Positions 1 to 7,433 of a stretch of 64,000 nt of DNA are shown in pieces. Position 1 is the first letter of the stretch, and the number at the start of each line of letters is the position of its first letter. The notes under the pieces were generated by a model. That model worked only from the letters and a program-made list of their open reading frames with translations. It did not search any database and was not told where the DNA came from. The stretch is from RBC038 sp041390625. GTDB taxonomy: Bacteria; Chloroflexota; Dehalococcoidia; UBA2979. A program made the position numbers and the translations under genes. Location of the stretch: NCBI GenBank assembly GCA_041390625.1, contig JAWKPM010000005.1, positions 1 through 64,000 on the forward strand, given 5' to 3'.

Positions 1-2
1 AG

Positions 3-617
3 GCGGTGCCCGACCCCGACGTCACGTTCGCCGAGGCACGATCGCGCATGCTCGAGCACGGCGTGACGCTTCTGCCCAGCGCGCCGGCACAGAACAGCAA
101 CGCCTTCGTTGTCACGAGGGCACTCAGCGCGGAGCGCGGCCTCACGCGGATTAGCGACCTCGCCGCGGTCGCTGCAGAGATGACGCTCGGCGCGCCGCCC
201 GAGTGCCCGCGACGTGCCCTGTGCGCCGTCGGACTGAGCGAGGTCTACGGCGTGACGTTCGGCGAGTTCGAGCCGTTGGACCTCGATGGCCGCGTCGCAG
301 CGCTCGAGGCCGGCACCATCGATGTCGCGCTCCTGTTCAGCACGGACGCCGTGATCGCCGCTCGCGACTGGGTGGTGCTCGAGGACGATCGCGGACTCCA
401 GCCGGCCGAGAACGTGAGCCTCGCCATTCGCACCGAGGTCCTCGAGCGCTCCGATGTCGACATCGAGGCGATCGTCGCGAACGTCTCGGCGCAACTCACC
501 ACGCAAGAGCTGCGCGAGCTCAACCGCCAGGTGCAGGTCGATCGCGTGCCTGCCGAGGACGTGGCACGCACCTGGCTCGAGGCGCGCGGCCTGATCGAAA
601 CCGCGGCCGGCGCCTGA
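3..617 (+). CDS. Glycine betaine/choline ABC transporter substrate-binding protein, C-terminal part
   Basis: This is the C-terminal lobe of an OpuAC/ProX-type periplasmic binding protein that delivers quaternary ammonium osmolytes or choline to an ABC importer. The N-terminus lies outside the window; the frame is open to the left edge. Visible family signatures are QNSNAFVVTR, the PPEC...GLSEVYGV stretch and ALLFSTDAVIA...WVVLEDDRGLQPAENV near the C-terminus, which is the usual order in this family. The next gene starts 31 bp downstream on the same strand and encodes another ABC-type binding protein, so both may belong to a transport operon. The permease and ATPase are presumably upstream. 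Confidence 0.82.
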   Translation, partial: AVPDPDVTFAEARSRMLEHGVTLLPSAPAQNSNAFVVTRALSAERGLTRISDLAAVAAEMTLGAPPECPRRALCAVGLSEVYGVTFGEFEPLDLDGRVAALEAGTIDVALLFSTDAVIAARDWVVLEDDRGLQPAENVSLAIRTEVLERSDVDIEAIVANVSAQLTTQELRELNRQVQVDRVPAEDVARTWLEARGLIETAAGA

Positions 618-648
618 TTCGCCACATGCACCGTGGCACAATCGCCGC

Positions 649-1680
649 ATGAATCCGCAGGAGCGTCGAAGGCGGCCTCGAGTGCTCGCGCTGACGCTCC
701 TGTGCGCCGCGTTCCTGCCGTTCGTCGCGGCATGCGGCTCCGATTCGGAGCAGTTGGTGTTCATGGCGGACGGCGGCCCCACGGGCAGCCTGTCGCACGT
801 CGCGGTCTATGTTGCCGCCGCACGAGGCTTCTACGAGCAGGAGGGGCTCGATGTGCGGATCGAGCACGCCTCGGCCGATGGCGAGCAGCTCGAGGCGCTC
901 GAGGATGGCGACGCCGCCTTCGCCTCGGTGCGCGCGAGCGACCTCGTGACGCACGTTGCGGCGCAGCAGGCCGCTGGCACGACGTCCGAGGCGGTAGCCA
1001 TCGCGCTGTTCGAGCAGCGAGGCGACGAGGGCTATCTCGTGCGCGAGGGCTCCGGCATCCGGACGCCGGCGGACTTCGCCGGCCGCATCGTCGGCATCCG
1101 AGGCACGACCGCGCCACCGGAGCTGACCGCGCTCCTGGCCTCGGCCGGCCTGAACGCCGCCGACGTGACGCTCGAGGAGGTCGGCGCCGACGGCCTCGAC
1201 CGCGTCCTCGTCGGTCAGCTCGATGTCTACCCGGTCCGGCTGAACCACGAGCCGGACATCGCGCGTCGGCTCGGAAACGACGTCATCGTGATCGACCCCG
1301 AGGCGTTTGGCGTGGAGACCCTGGGCTCAACGGTCGTCGCCAGCCGCTCCCTCCTCGAGTCCGAGCCCGCGACGGCGGCGGCATTCCTCCGCGCGACCTT
1401 CCGAGGCGCCTACTACACCTCTCGCCACATCGATGAGGCGATCGCGATCACCCTCGACTACGCCCCCGACGCCGATGTCGACCACCTGAGCGTGATGCTC
1501 GAGATCGATCTGCGGGCTGCGGAGCGTGCGGACGGGCTCGGGCGAGGCGACGAGGCGCGATGGCAGTCCCTCATCGACCTGTACTCGGCGTATGGCGCCC
1601 TCGAGGCGCCCCTGACCGTCGAGGACGTATTCGACAGCTCGGTGATCGATGGGCTCTACGAGCGTGGCGAGCTTCCCTAA
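649..1680 (+). CDS. NMT1/THI5-like ABC transporter substrate-binding lipoprotein
   Basis: Solute-binding lipoprotein of the SsuA/ThiY/NMT1 superfamily, 343 aa. A basic N-terminus is followed by a hydrophobic stretch and a lipobox FVAAC with Cys29 as the likely lipidation site. The N-terminal lobe shows the family pattern (SHVAVYVAAARGFYEQEGLDV, then a segment ending DGDAAFASVRASDLV). Such proteins bind pyrimidine precursors, sulfonates, nitrate or similar small molecules; the ligand cannot be told from sequence. The gene overlaps the start of the following histidine kinase by up to 32 bp. A binding protein translationally linked to a Cache-domain kinase could act as an extracytoplasmic ligand sensor rather than only in import; that is inference. 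Confidence 0.8.
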   Translation: MNPQERRRRPRVLALTLLCAAFLPFVAACGSDSEQLVFMADGGPTGSLSHVAVYVAAARGFYEQEGLDVRIEHASADGEQLEALEDGDAAFASVRASDLVTHVAAQQAAGTTSEAVAIALFEQRGDEGYLVREGSGIRTPADFAGRIVGIRGTTAPPELTALLASAGLNAADVTLEEVGADGLDRVLVGQLDVYPVRLNHEPDIARRLGNDVIVIDPEAFGVETLGSTVVASRSLLESEPATAAAFLRATFRGAYYTSRHIDEAIAITLDYAPDADVDHLSVMLEIDLRAAERADGLGRGDEARWQSLIDLYSAYGALEAPLTVEDVFDSSVIDGLYERGELP

Positions 1681-3943
1681 ACGCCTCTGGGCGCTGATCC
1701 GCCGACCGTGGCGCTCCCTGCGAGGCCGGAGCCTGCTCGCGGTACTGCTGCCGCTTACGGCCGTGCTGATCGTCGTCGGCGTCGGCGGGCCAGTCCTGAT
1801 CGATCGCGTCGCCGAGCGCGTCGTGAAGCAGCGCGACACAGAGCTCGCGCGCATCGCCGCCGACCGACTCTCCGAGCGCCTCCTGGCGGAGACCGCACTC
1901 CTCGAGGACATCGCCGCCCTCGGCAGCATCCGCGCCGCGGCCAACCGCGATCCGGACACCGTGCAGGATGTGCTCGCCTCGGCACGAAGCGGGCGGCTCG
2001 CCGGCTTCGACCTCGGCCTCCTGCTGTTCGACGAAGAGGGCAGCGTGCTGGTGGCGGATCCACCGTGGCTGGCACGCTACCCGCAGTGGCTGCAGTACCC
2101 CGATCGCTCACAGCTGCGCGTCGTGCAGTCCACGAGGTCGCCCGCCTACTCGAGCGTGTTCCGTGACCCGATCAACGGGCTGCGCTTCGTCATGATCGCC
2201 GTGCCCGTCGTCGATGCGCGCGGGGCCCTCACCGGCGTCCTCGCGGGGGCGATGACCCTCGATGGTGTCGTCCTCCGCGACATCGCCGATGTCCGCGCGG
2301 GCTCAACCGGATCCGCATACCTCGTCGATGACGTCGGCATCGCGATCTTCCACGCCGACGGTGACGTGATCGGCCGCAACCTCGGTACCGTGCCGGCCGT
2401 GGTCGCCGCCGACCAGAACGGCGTCGGCGCGATCGTGGCGCCGGGGACGAGCGGCTCCGAGACCGTTTCCGGCTTCGCGGCCGTCGAGGGCACGAACTGG
2501 ACGCTGATCACCGAGGAGCGGTGGGACACGGTCGTCGCGCCGATTCGCCGCACGGGCCAGATCATCCTGCTGCTCGTCCTGGTCGCTGGCCTCGCCGCCC
2601 TCGCGATGCTCTATCGACTGACGAACCGCATCCTGCGTCCAATCGGGCGCCTCGTCGAGGGCGTCGATCGCATCGCCGAGGGCGACTTCGAGTCGCGCGT
2701 CGAGACCGACACCGACGACGAGCTTCGCTACCTCGCCGAGCGCTTCAACGCGATGGCCGTCGCGCTCCGCGACTCCTATTCGACGCTCGAGTCGCGCGTC
2801 GAGGAGCGCACCGCCGAGAACCGGCGCCTCTACGAGGAGGCAGACGCACGCGCCGAGGAGCTCGCCGAGCTCAACCGCCGGGCGGCCGCCGTCGCCGCGG
2901 TCGCGCAGCGCATCGGCACGCTGACCAGCCTCGACGCCCTGATCCCCGCCGTCAGTACGCTCCTGAACGAGACGTTCGGATACGCCGCGACCGACGTGTA
3001 CCTCCTCGATGACGTCACCGAGGAGCTCGTCGCCTCCACCGGCGAGGCGCAGTCCGAGGGCGAGGCGGTCCGCGTGCCGCTCGGCGAGGGGCTCGTCGGG
3101 CGCGCGGCCCTCGAGCGTCAAACGCTCCTCCAAGGCGAATCGCCCTCTGCCACCGAGATCGCCGCGCCGATTCGCACCGGCGAGCTCGTCGTCGGCGTCC
3201 TCGACATCCGCGCGAGCGACAACGAACCGCTGACCGCCACCGACCAGTTCACCGCCGAGACCTTCGCCGACCAGCTGGCCGTCGCCGTCGAGAACGCACG
3301 GCTATTCGAGCAGACGCGCGACATCGCGGTCCTCGAGGAGCGCAACCGCTTCGCGCGCGAGATCCACGACACCATTGCGCAGGGCCTCACCGCCGTCGTG
3401 CTGCAGCTCGAGGCGCTCGAGGCCTCGATGGCGTCGCGCCCGGAGCTCGCCCTCGAGCATCTGACGCGCGCACGTGACCTCACGAGGTCGGCGCTGCAGG
3501 AGGCCCGACGCTCGGTGTGGAACCTGCTCCCCGAGCGACTCGCCGGCAACTCCCTCGACGAGGCGCTGGACCGCGAGGTGACACAGTTCAGCGCCGCCGG
3601 ACCGGAGGAGGCCAGCCTCGTGATCCAGGGCCACCCGAGGCCCCTCCGCCGCGACGTGCAGACGGCGGTGCTCCGCATCGCGCAGGAGGCGATGACCAAT
3701 GCTCGCAAGCACGCGGGCTCATCGAGGGTCGAGGTGCAGCTGGGCTACCTGCCGGGCTCGCTGCAGCTCAAGGTGACCGACGACGGACAGGGCATCGAGG
3801 ATGCTCCGGCGCCCTCGAATGGCGGCGGCTTCGGCATCGGCAGCATGCAGACCAGGGCGCAGCAGCTATTCGGGACGGTGAAGGTTCGTCGAGGGGAGAA
3901 CGGGGCGGGGACGATCGTCGAAGCGATCATCCCCGCCGACTAG
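1649..3943 (+). CDS. Membrane sensor histidine kinase (dCache-HAMP-GAF-HisKA_3-HATPase)
   Basis: NarL-family sensor kinase of about 764 aa. Order of parts: transmembrane helix about 27-50, extracytoplasmic double-Cache-like domain about 55-300, second helix about 304-323, HAMP, a coiled-coil rich in RVEERTAENRRLYEEA, GAF about 420-560, HisKA_3 dimerisation domain with phospho-acceptor His573 in REIHDTIAQGL, and a C-terminal ATPase with N box (NARKH) and G boxes (DDGQGI, GFGIGSM). The ATG at 1649 lies inside the preceding gene; a GTG at 1664 is an alternative start. The likely partner is the NarL-type regulator at 5028-5690, because HisKA_3 kinases pair with that class; a receiver-only protein lies between them. 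Confidence 0.9.
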   Translation: MGSTSVASFPKRLWALIRRPWRSLRGRSLLAVLLPLTAVLIVVGVGGPVLIDRVAERVVKQRDTELARIAADRLSERLLAETALLEDIAALGSIRAAANRDPDTVQDVLASARSGRLAGFDLGLLLFDEEGSVLVADPPWLARYPQWLQYPDRSQLRVVQSTRSPAYSSVFRDPINGLRFVMIAVPVVDARGALTGVLAGAMTLDGVVLRDIADVRAGSTGSAYLVDDVGIAIFHADGDVIGRNLGTVPAVVAADQNGVGAIVAPGTSGSETVSGFAAVEGTNWTLITEERWDTVVAPIRRTGQIILLLVLVAGLAALAMLYRLTNRILRPIGRLVEGVDRIAEGDFESRVETDTDDELRYLAERFNAMAVALRDSYSTLESRVEERTAENRRLYEEADARAEELAELNRRAAAVAAVAQRIGTLTSLDALIPAVSTLLNETFGYAATDVYLLDDVTEELVASTGEAQSEGEAVRVPLGEGLVGRAALERQTLLQGESPSATEIAAPIRTGELVVGVLDIRASDNEPLTATDQFTAETFADQLAVAVENARLFEQTRDIAVLEERNRFAREIHDTIAQGLTAVVLQLEALEASMASRPELALEHLTRARDLTRSALQEARRSVWNLLPERLAGNSLDEALDREVTQFSAAGPEEASLVIQGHPRPLRRDVQTAVLRIAQEAMTNARKHAGSSRVEVQLGYLPGSLQLKVTDDGQGIEDAPAPSNGGGFGIGSMQTRAQQLFGTVKVRRGENGAGTIVEAIIPAD

Positions 3944-3958
3944 ACCTGGGGCCGAGGC

Positions 3959-4375
3959 TCAGCGTGACCAGCGGAGCACGCTCCACTGCTCGCTGATGAG
4001 CCCATCGCGCAGGCGGAACGACAGGTAGCCGTCCGCCGACCGTCGACCGCCGCCTCCGGACGCGGTTGCCTCGCGCGGCACGCCGCTGAACGAGACGTAC
4101 GCGAGCACCTTGTCGCCCCGAGCCACGAAGCGCCGGACATTGAAGCTGACGTCCTCGAAGCCGCTGAACGCCTCGAACGTCCGGCTCGAGGCATCGCCCT
4201 TGCCGAAGAGGTCGCGGCCCGGCCCGTACTGGCGGAAGTCCGAGGCGAACAACTCAGCCGGCGCCTCGTGGCCGTTTGCCATCGCGTGGATGACGCGGCC
4301 GACGGTGCTGAGCGGAGCGAGCATCTCCGACGACCCGGATGACGGGGTGGGTATGAGCTGGGCTGTTGGTGACAT
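3959..4375 (-). CDS. SnoaL-like (NTF2-fold) protein
   Basis: Small cone-fold protein, 138 aa, of the SnoaL/ester-cyclase type. The ATG at 4375 is chosen because a strong AAGGAGG lies a few bases upstream; an adjacent upstream GTG and a longer open frame also exist. The pattern HAMANGHEAPAELFASDFRQYGPG, then FNVRRFVARGDKVLAYVSFSGVP and the C-terminal LISEQWSVLRW match this superfamily. It is a paralogue of the protein at 5882-6310, which has the same C-terminal signature. The two copies flank the receiver and response regulator genes, suggesting they are targets or sensors of that system. Substrate unknown. Confidence 0.75.
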   Translation of the reverse strand: MSPTAQLIPTPSSGSSEMLAPLSTVGRVIHAMANGHEAPAELFASDFRQYGPGRDLFGKGDASSRTFEAFSGFEDVSFNVRRFVARGDKVLAYVSFSGVPREATASGGGGRRSADGYLSFRLRDGLISEQWSVLRWSR

Positions 4376-4514
4376 CACTGTTCCTCCTTGAAACCACTGA
4401 GGACAGGATGCGCTCCGCCACGGGCGTCGACTGTCGGCCGTCGAGTTGGGTTCGGTGGTTCTTCGAACGACGAGGCATGTCGGCCGTTCGAAGGGCATCG
4501 ATGGCTGCGGAGGT

Positions 4515-4934
4515 TCAGCCGGTCGCGTGCCGCCGAATCGCGCCCAGGATCTCGTCGCGGCCGGCGTCCTTCATCAGCCAGGCGCCGACACCCGCCTCGG
4601 TCGCCTCGACGGCGTCACCGTGATGCACGAGCAGGAGCAAGACTGTCGTCGCCGGCGCGACGGCATCCAGGCGCGTCAGCGCACGCTCGAGGCCTCCTCG
4701 GGCAAACTGCCCATCGAGGAGCAGGACGTCCGGCAGAGTCTCAGCGGCGCGCTCGATCGTCTCTTCGAGAGTCGAGGCCACGCCGATGACTTCGATGTCG
4801 GCTTCGAACTGCAACAGCGACTCGATGGCGTGCGCGGCGTCGGAGTCGCCATCGGCGATGAGCAGGCGGCAAGGCTGCATGCCCGCATCGTCGTCGCGAT
4901 TCGCCGAAGGGGCTGTCGGTCGGACGCCCGACAT
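4515..4934 (-). CDS. Stand-alone receiver-domain protein
   Basis: 139 aa CheY-like receiver with no output domain. It has the acidic pair in LLIADGDSD, the phospho-acceptor Asp74 in LLLDGQF and the conserved Lys in LMKDAG. The start at 4934 is chosen because GGAGG lies 6 nt upstream; an internal Met at 4880 also has the frame. It is divergent from the full response regulator at 5028 across about 93 bp. Such single-domain receivers serve as phosphate sinks or phosphorelay intermediates; here the nearby HisKA_3 kinase is the obvious candidate donor. Confidence 0.8.
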   Translation of the reverse strand: MSGVRPTAPSANRDDDAGMQPCRLLIADGDSDAAHAIESLLQFEADIEVIGVASTLEETIERAAETLPDVLLLDGQFARGGLERALTRLDAVAPATTVLLLLVHHGDAVEATEAGVGAWLMKDAGRDEILGAIRRHATG

Positions 4935-5027
4935 GGCATCCTCCGTCTGGCGGACACCGTGTGGGCGAATCCGCGCGAACCTCGAAGCACCACAACGAAT
5001 CGGGCGCCACCGAGGCAGGCACGAGTC

Positions 5028-5690
5028 ATGACCAGCGAGACGACCGACGGCCGCATTCGCGTGATGATCGTGGACGACCACACCGTCGTCCGCGACGGCA
5101 TCGCGAGCCTCCTCGAGGCCGATGAGGCCTTCGAGGTCGCCGGCCACGCCTCGGACGGCGTCGAGGCCGTCGAGCGCGCCCCGGCGATCAAGCCGGACGT
5201 CGTGCTGATGGACCTCCGCATGCCTCGGATGGACGGCGTCGAGGCGATGCGACGCCTCCGCGAGGCGTCGCCCGACCTGCGCTTCATCGTGCTGACGACC
5301 TTCGACACCGACGAGTACATCTTCGAGGCGATCGAGGCCGGCGCCCGTGGCTTCCTGCTGAAGGACTCCTCTCGGGACGACCTCTTCCGCGCGATCCGCG
5401 CGGTCCACCAGGGCGATTCGCTCATCGAGCCCAGCGTCGCCGCGCGCGTCCTCGACCGCATGGCGCGCATGACGAGGGGCGAGTCGACCGGCCCTACCCT
5501 CTCCGAGCGTGAGCTCGAGGTCCTGCGCTTGATCGCCCTCGGTCGCGCCAACAAGGAGATCGCGGCGGAGCTCACGCTCAGCGAGAGCACCGTGAAGACC
5601 TACGTCGCGCGCGTCTTCGACAAGCTCGATGCCAGCGGCCGCACCGAGGCCGTCACGAAGGCGCTCCAGCTCGGGCTGATCAACCTCTAA
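5028..5690 (+). CDS. NarL/FixJ-family two-component response regulator
   Basis: 220 aa DNA-binding regulator. Receiver: VMIVDDHTVVRDG, phospho-acceptor Asp62 in VVLMDLRMPRMDG, Thr in VLTTFD and Lys in FLLKDSS. LuxR-type helix-turn-helix at the C-terminus: LSERELEVLRLIALGRANKEIAAELTLS read in parts, followed by STVKTYVARVFDKLDASGRTEAV. The start is the ATG directly preceding TSETTDG; the frame stays open upstream but without a convincing ribosome site. Likely partner of the HisKA_3 kinase at 1649-3943. Targets may be the flanking SnoaL-like genes; the 191 bp downstream hold two perfect inverted repeats. Confidence 0.92.
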   Translation: MTSETTDGRIRVMIVDDHTVVRDGIASLLEADEAFEVAGHASDGVEAVERAPAIKPDVVLMDLRMPRMDGVEAMRRLREASPDLRFIVLTTFDTDEYIFEAIEAGARGFLLKDSSRDDLFRAIRAVHQGDSLIEPSVAARVLDRMARMTRGESTGPTLSERELEVLRLIALGRANKEIAAELTLSESTVKTYVARVFDKLDASGRTEAVTKALQLGLINL

Positions 5691-5751
5691 CCTCGCCCGC
5701 CAGACTCGGCGCGACGCCTCCTGTCGGGCGTTTGGCCGACACCCCACCGCC

Positions 5752-5809
5752 CGATCGGCCGATCGCGCTATCCACCGGACTGTCACCCGAATGCGTCCTC
5801 GCGGGTGAC
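5752..5809. promoter_or_regulatory. Two inverted repeats upstream of the SnoaL-like gene
   Basis: The spacer 5691-5881 holds a 14-bp perfect palindrome CGATCGGCCGATCG at 5752-5765 and a second inverted repeat, GTCACCCG at 5782-5789 with CGGGTGAC at 5802-5809. Both lie between the response regulator and the SnoaL-like gene and could be operators or RNA structures. The assignment rests only on symmetry and position; in GC-rich DNA some such palindromes arise by chance. Confidence 0.3.
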
Positions 5810-5881
5810 GCGAGCGGCACCGCCCAGCGACGACACTGCTTCTCGACGAGGTCACAAGGGCCTCACGAGAGGAGCACCACG

Positions 5882-6310
5882 ATGACGCAGATGCAGACCG
5901 CAGTCGCGATGGCCCCGACCTGGGACATCGAGGACCGCAACCGCGCGCTCGTGAGCGAGCTCTTCTCGCAGCTCGCGAAGGCGCCGGCCGAGCGCGACCC
6001 GGACCTGATGGACGCCCTCTACGTCGAGGGGTTCGAGGGCAAGGGCCCCGCCCGCGACAACTGCGGCCACCACTCGCCGGGCGGCGCGCGCGACATGTTC
6101 CGCGCCTTCTCGGACACGACCTTCGACATCAAGAAGACGGTGGCGTCGGGCGAGCGAGTGATCAGCTACGTCTCGTTCTCCGGCGTGCACACCGACTGGT
6201 TCGACGGTCACGCCCCGACGGGCCGGCGCATGTCGGCTGACGGCGTGGTCGTGCACCGGGTGATCGACGGCCGGATCGTTGAGCAATGGAGTGTGCTGCG
6301 ATGGCAGTAG
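5882..6310 (+). CDS. SnoaL-like ester-cyclase-family protein
   Basis: 142 aa NTF2-fold protein related to polyketide cyclases and ester cyclases. The ATG at 5882 has AGAGGAG upstream and is preferred over the longer open frame. It contains DLMDALYVEGFEGKGP, a GGARDMFRAFSDTTFDIK stretch, VISYVSFSGVHTDWFDG and a C-terminal IVEQWSVLRW. The shared C-terminal signature shows kinship with the gene at 3959-4375. It overlaps the start region of the AzlC gene, so the two are probably co-transcribed. Substrate unknown. Confidence 0.78.
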   Translation: MTQMQTAVAMAPTWDIEDRNRALVSELFSQLAKAPAERDPDLMDALYVEGFEGKGPARDNCGHHSPGGARDMFRAFSDTTFDIKKTVASGERVISYVSFSGVHTDWFDGHAPTGRRMSADGVVVHRVIDGRIVEQWSVLRWQ

Positions 6311-7044
6311 GCACCTTTCCCCGGTCGGCGGCAACGCCGGCCGGGGTCTCCACCCTTCCACTGGACACGGTGCGGCAGGCGATCGCGGACTCAATCCCAG
6401 TCCTGATCGGCATCACCCCCTTCGGGATCGTCATCGGCGCGAAGGTCAGCGACTCGCCGGTGAACAACCTGGCGGGATGGGCGGGCTCGTTCCTGATGTA
6501 CGGCGGCTCAGCCCATCTCGCGGTGGTCTCCGGACTCACCGCCGGCGCCGGCATCGTGGCGGTCCTCGCAGCGGTGATCGTGAACGCGCGACTGCTGCTC
6601 TACAGCGCGGCGCTCGCGCCGACGTTCCGCCACCAGCCGAGGTGGTTCCGCTTCGTCGGTCCGTACTTCCTGACGGACCAGCTCTTCGCGCTGACCTCGG
6701 CGCGGCTGGCCGCGGGCGAGTCGGACCGAGGCATCCGGTGGTACTACCTCACGATCGGCATCGTGATGGGCCTCGTGTGGGTGCCGGCGATCGCGATCGG
6801 CGTCCTGCTCGGACCGGTGCTGCCGACCTCGTGGGAGCTCGGCTTCGCGGCGCCGCTGATGATGGTCGGCCTGCTCGCTCCGGCGCTGCAGAACCGTCCG
6901 GCATGGGCGGCGGCGGCAGTCGGCGCGGTCGTGGCCGTGCTCGCCGCGAGCCTACCGCAGGGCCTCGGGCTACTGGCCGGCACGGCCGCCGGCGCTCTCG
7001 CGGGCGTCGTCGTCGCGAGGTGGAGAGGACGGTCCGATGTTTGA
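6286..7044 (+). CDS. azlC: AzlC-family branched-chain amino acid exporter subunit
   Basis: Large subunit of an AzlCD transporter, about 252 aa, which exports branched-chain amino acids or analogues. The family pattern is clear: ADSIPVLIGITPFGIVIGA near the N-terminus, a SFLMYGGSAHLAVVSGL segment, VNARLLLYSAALAP, then further membrane helices to the C-terminus. Either the ATG at 6286 or the one at 6301 may start it; both overlap the end of the SnoaL-like gene. Its 3' end overlaps the AzlD gene by 8 bp, the usual arrangement of these two subunits. Confidence 0.9.
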   Translation: MECAAMAVGTFPRSAATPAGVSTLPLDTVRQAIADSIPVLIGITPFGIVIGAKVSDSPVNNLAGWAGSFLMYGGSAHLAVVSGLTAGAGIVAVLAAVIVNARLLLYSAALAPTFRHQPRWFRFVGPYFLTDQLFALTSARLAAGESDRGIRWYYLTIGIVMGLVWVPAIAIGVLLGPVLPTSWELGFAAPLMMVGLLAPALQNRPAWAAAAVGAVVAVLAASLPQGLGLLAGTAAGALAGVVVARWRGRSDV

Positions 7045-7354
7045 CCTGATCGTGATCGCGATGGCCGGCGTCGCCACCTGGACGCTGCGCTCCTCATTCA
7101 TCGTGCTCGTGGGCGGCCGCCAGCTGCCCGCGAGCACCGACGAGGTGCTGCGGCAGGCCCGCCCGGCGGTCCTCGCCGCGCTCGTGGCGACGGCGGTGGC
7201 GGGCCACGGCGCGACATTCGATGCCGCGCTCGGCGTCCGTTTGCTGGCCCTGGTTGCGGCGACGGCGGTCGTGTGGCACACGAGGAACCTCATGCTCGGC
7301 CTCGCCGCGGGGTTCGCCGTGCTCTGGCCGGTGCTGGCGTTCACCTCGCTATAG
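7037..7354 (+). CDS. azlD: AzlD-family small subunit of branched-chain amino acid exporter
   Basis: 105 aa membrane protein, the normal size for AzlD. It has four hydrophobic stretches and the typical start MFDLIVIAMAGVATWTLRSS followed by IVLVGGR and a VLAALVATAVAG segment. The 8-bp overlap with azlC implies translational coupling. The following spacer holds a long hairpin that could end this operon or control the next gene. Confidence 0.88.
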   Translation: MFDLIVIAMAGVATWTLRSSFIVLVGGRQLPASTDEVLRQARPAVLAALVATAVAGHGATFDAALGVRLLALVAATAVVWHTRNLMLGLAAGFAVLWPVLAFTSL

Positions 7355-7366
7355 CCGCCTCGAGGA

Positions 7367-7427
7367 CCTCACACCTCGATGCCGTACCGTGGGACCGAGG
7401 TCTCGCGACGGCAATCGAGGTGTGAGG
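7367..7427 (+). promoter_or_regulatory. Long hairpin occluding the pyruvate kinase ribosome site
   Basis: CCTCACACCTCGAT at 7367-7380 is perfectly complementary to ATCGAGGTGTGAGG at 7414-7427. Immediately inside, GCCGT at 7381-7385 pairs with ACGGC at 7408-7412, leaving one bulged base, so the stem is about 19 bp. The 3' arm ends in GAGG at 7424-7427, the best Shine-Dalgarno candidate for the GTG at 7434. There is no T-run, so it is more likely a translation-control or mRNA-stability element than a simple intrinsic terminator. No known riboswitch core was recognised. Confidence 0.55.
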
Positions 7428-7433
7428 CGCGCG

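Noticed and set aside
4446..5027. N-terminal extension of the response regulator
   Set aside because: The open frame upstream of 5028 is antisense to the lone receiver gene and has no domain; ATG at 5028 starts directly before the receiver.
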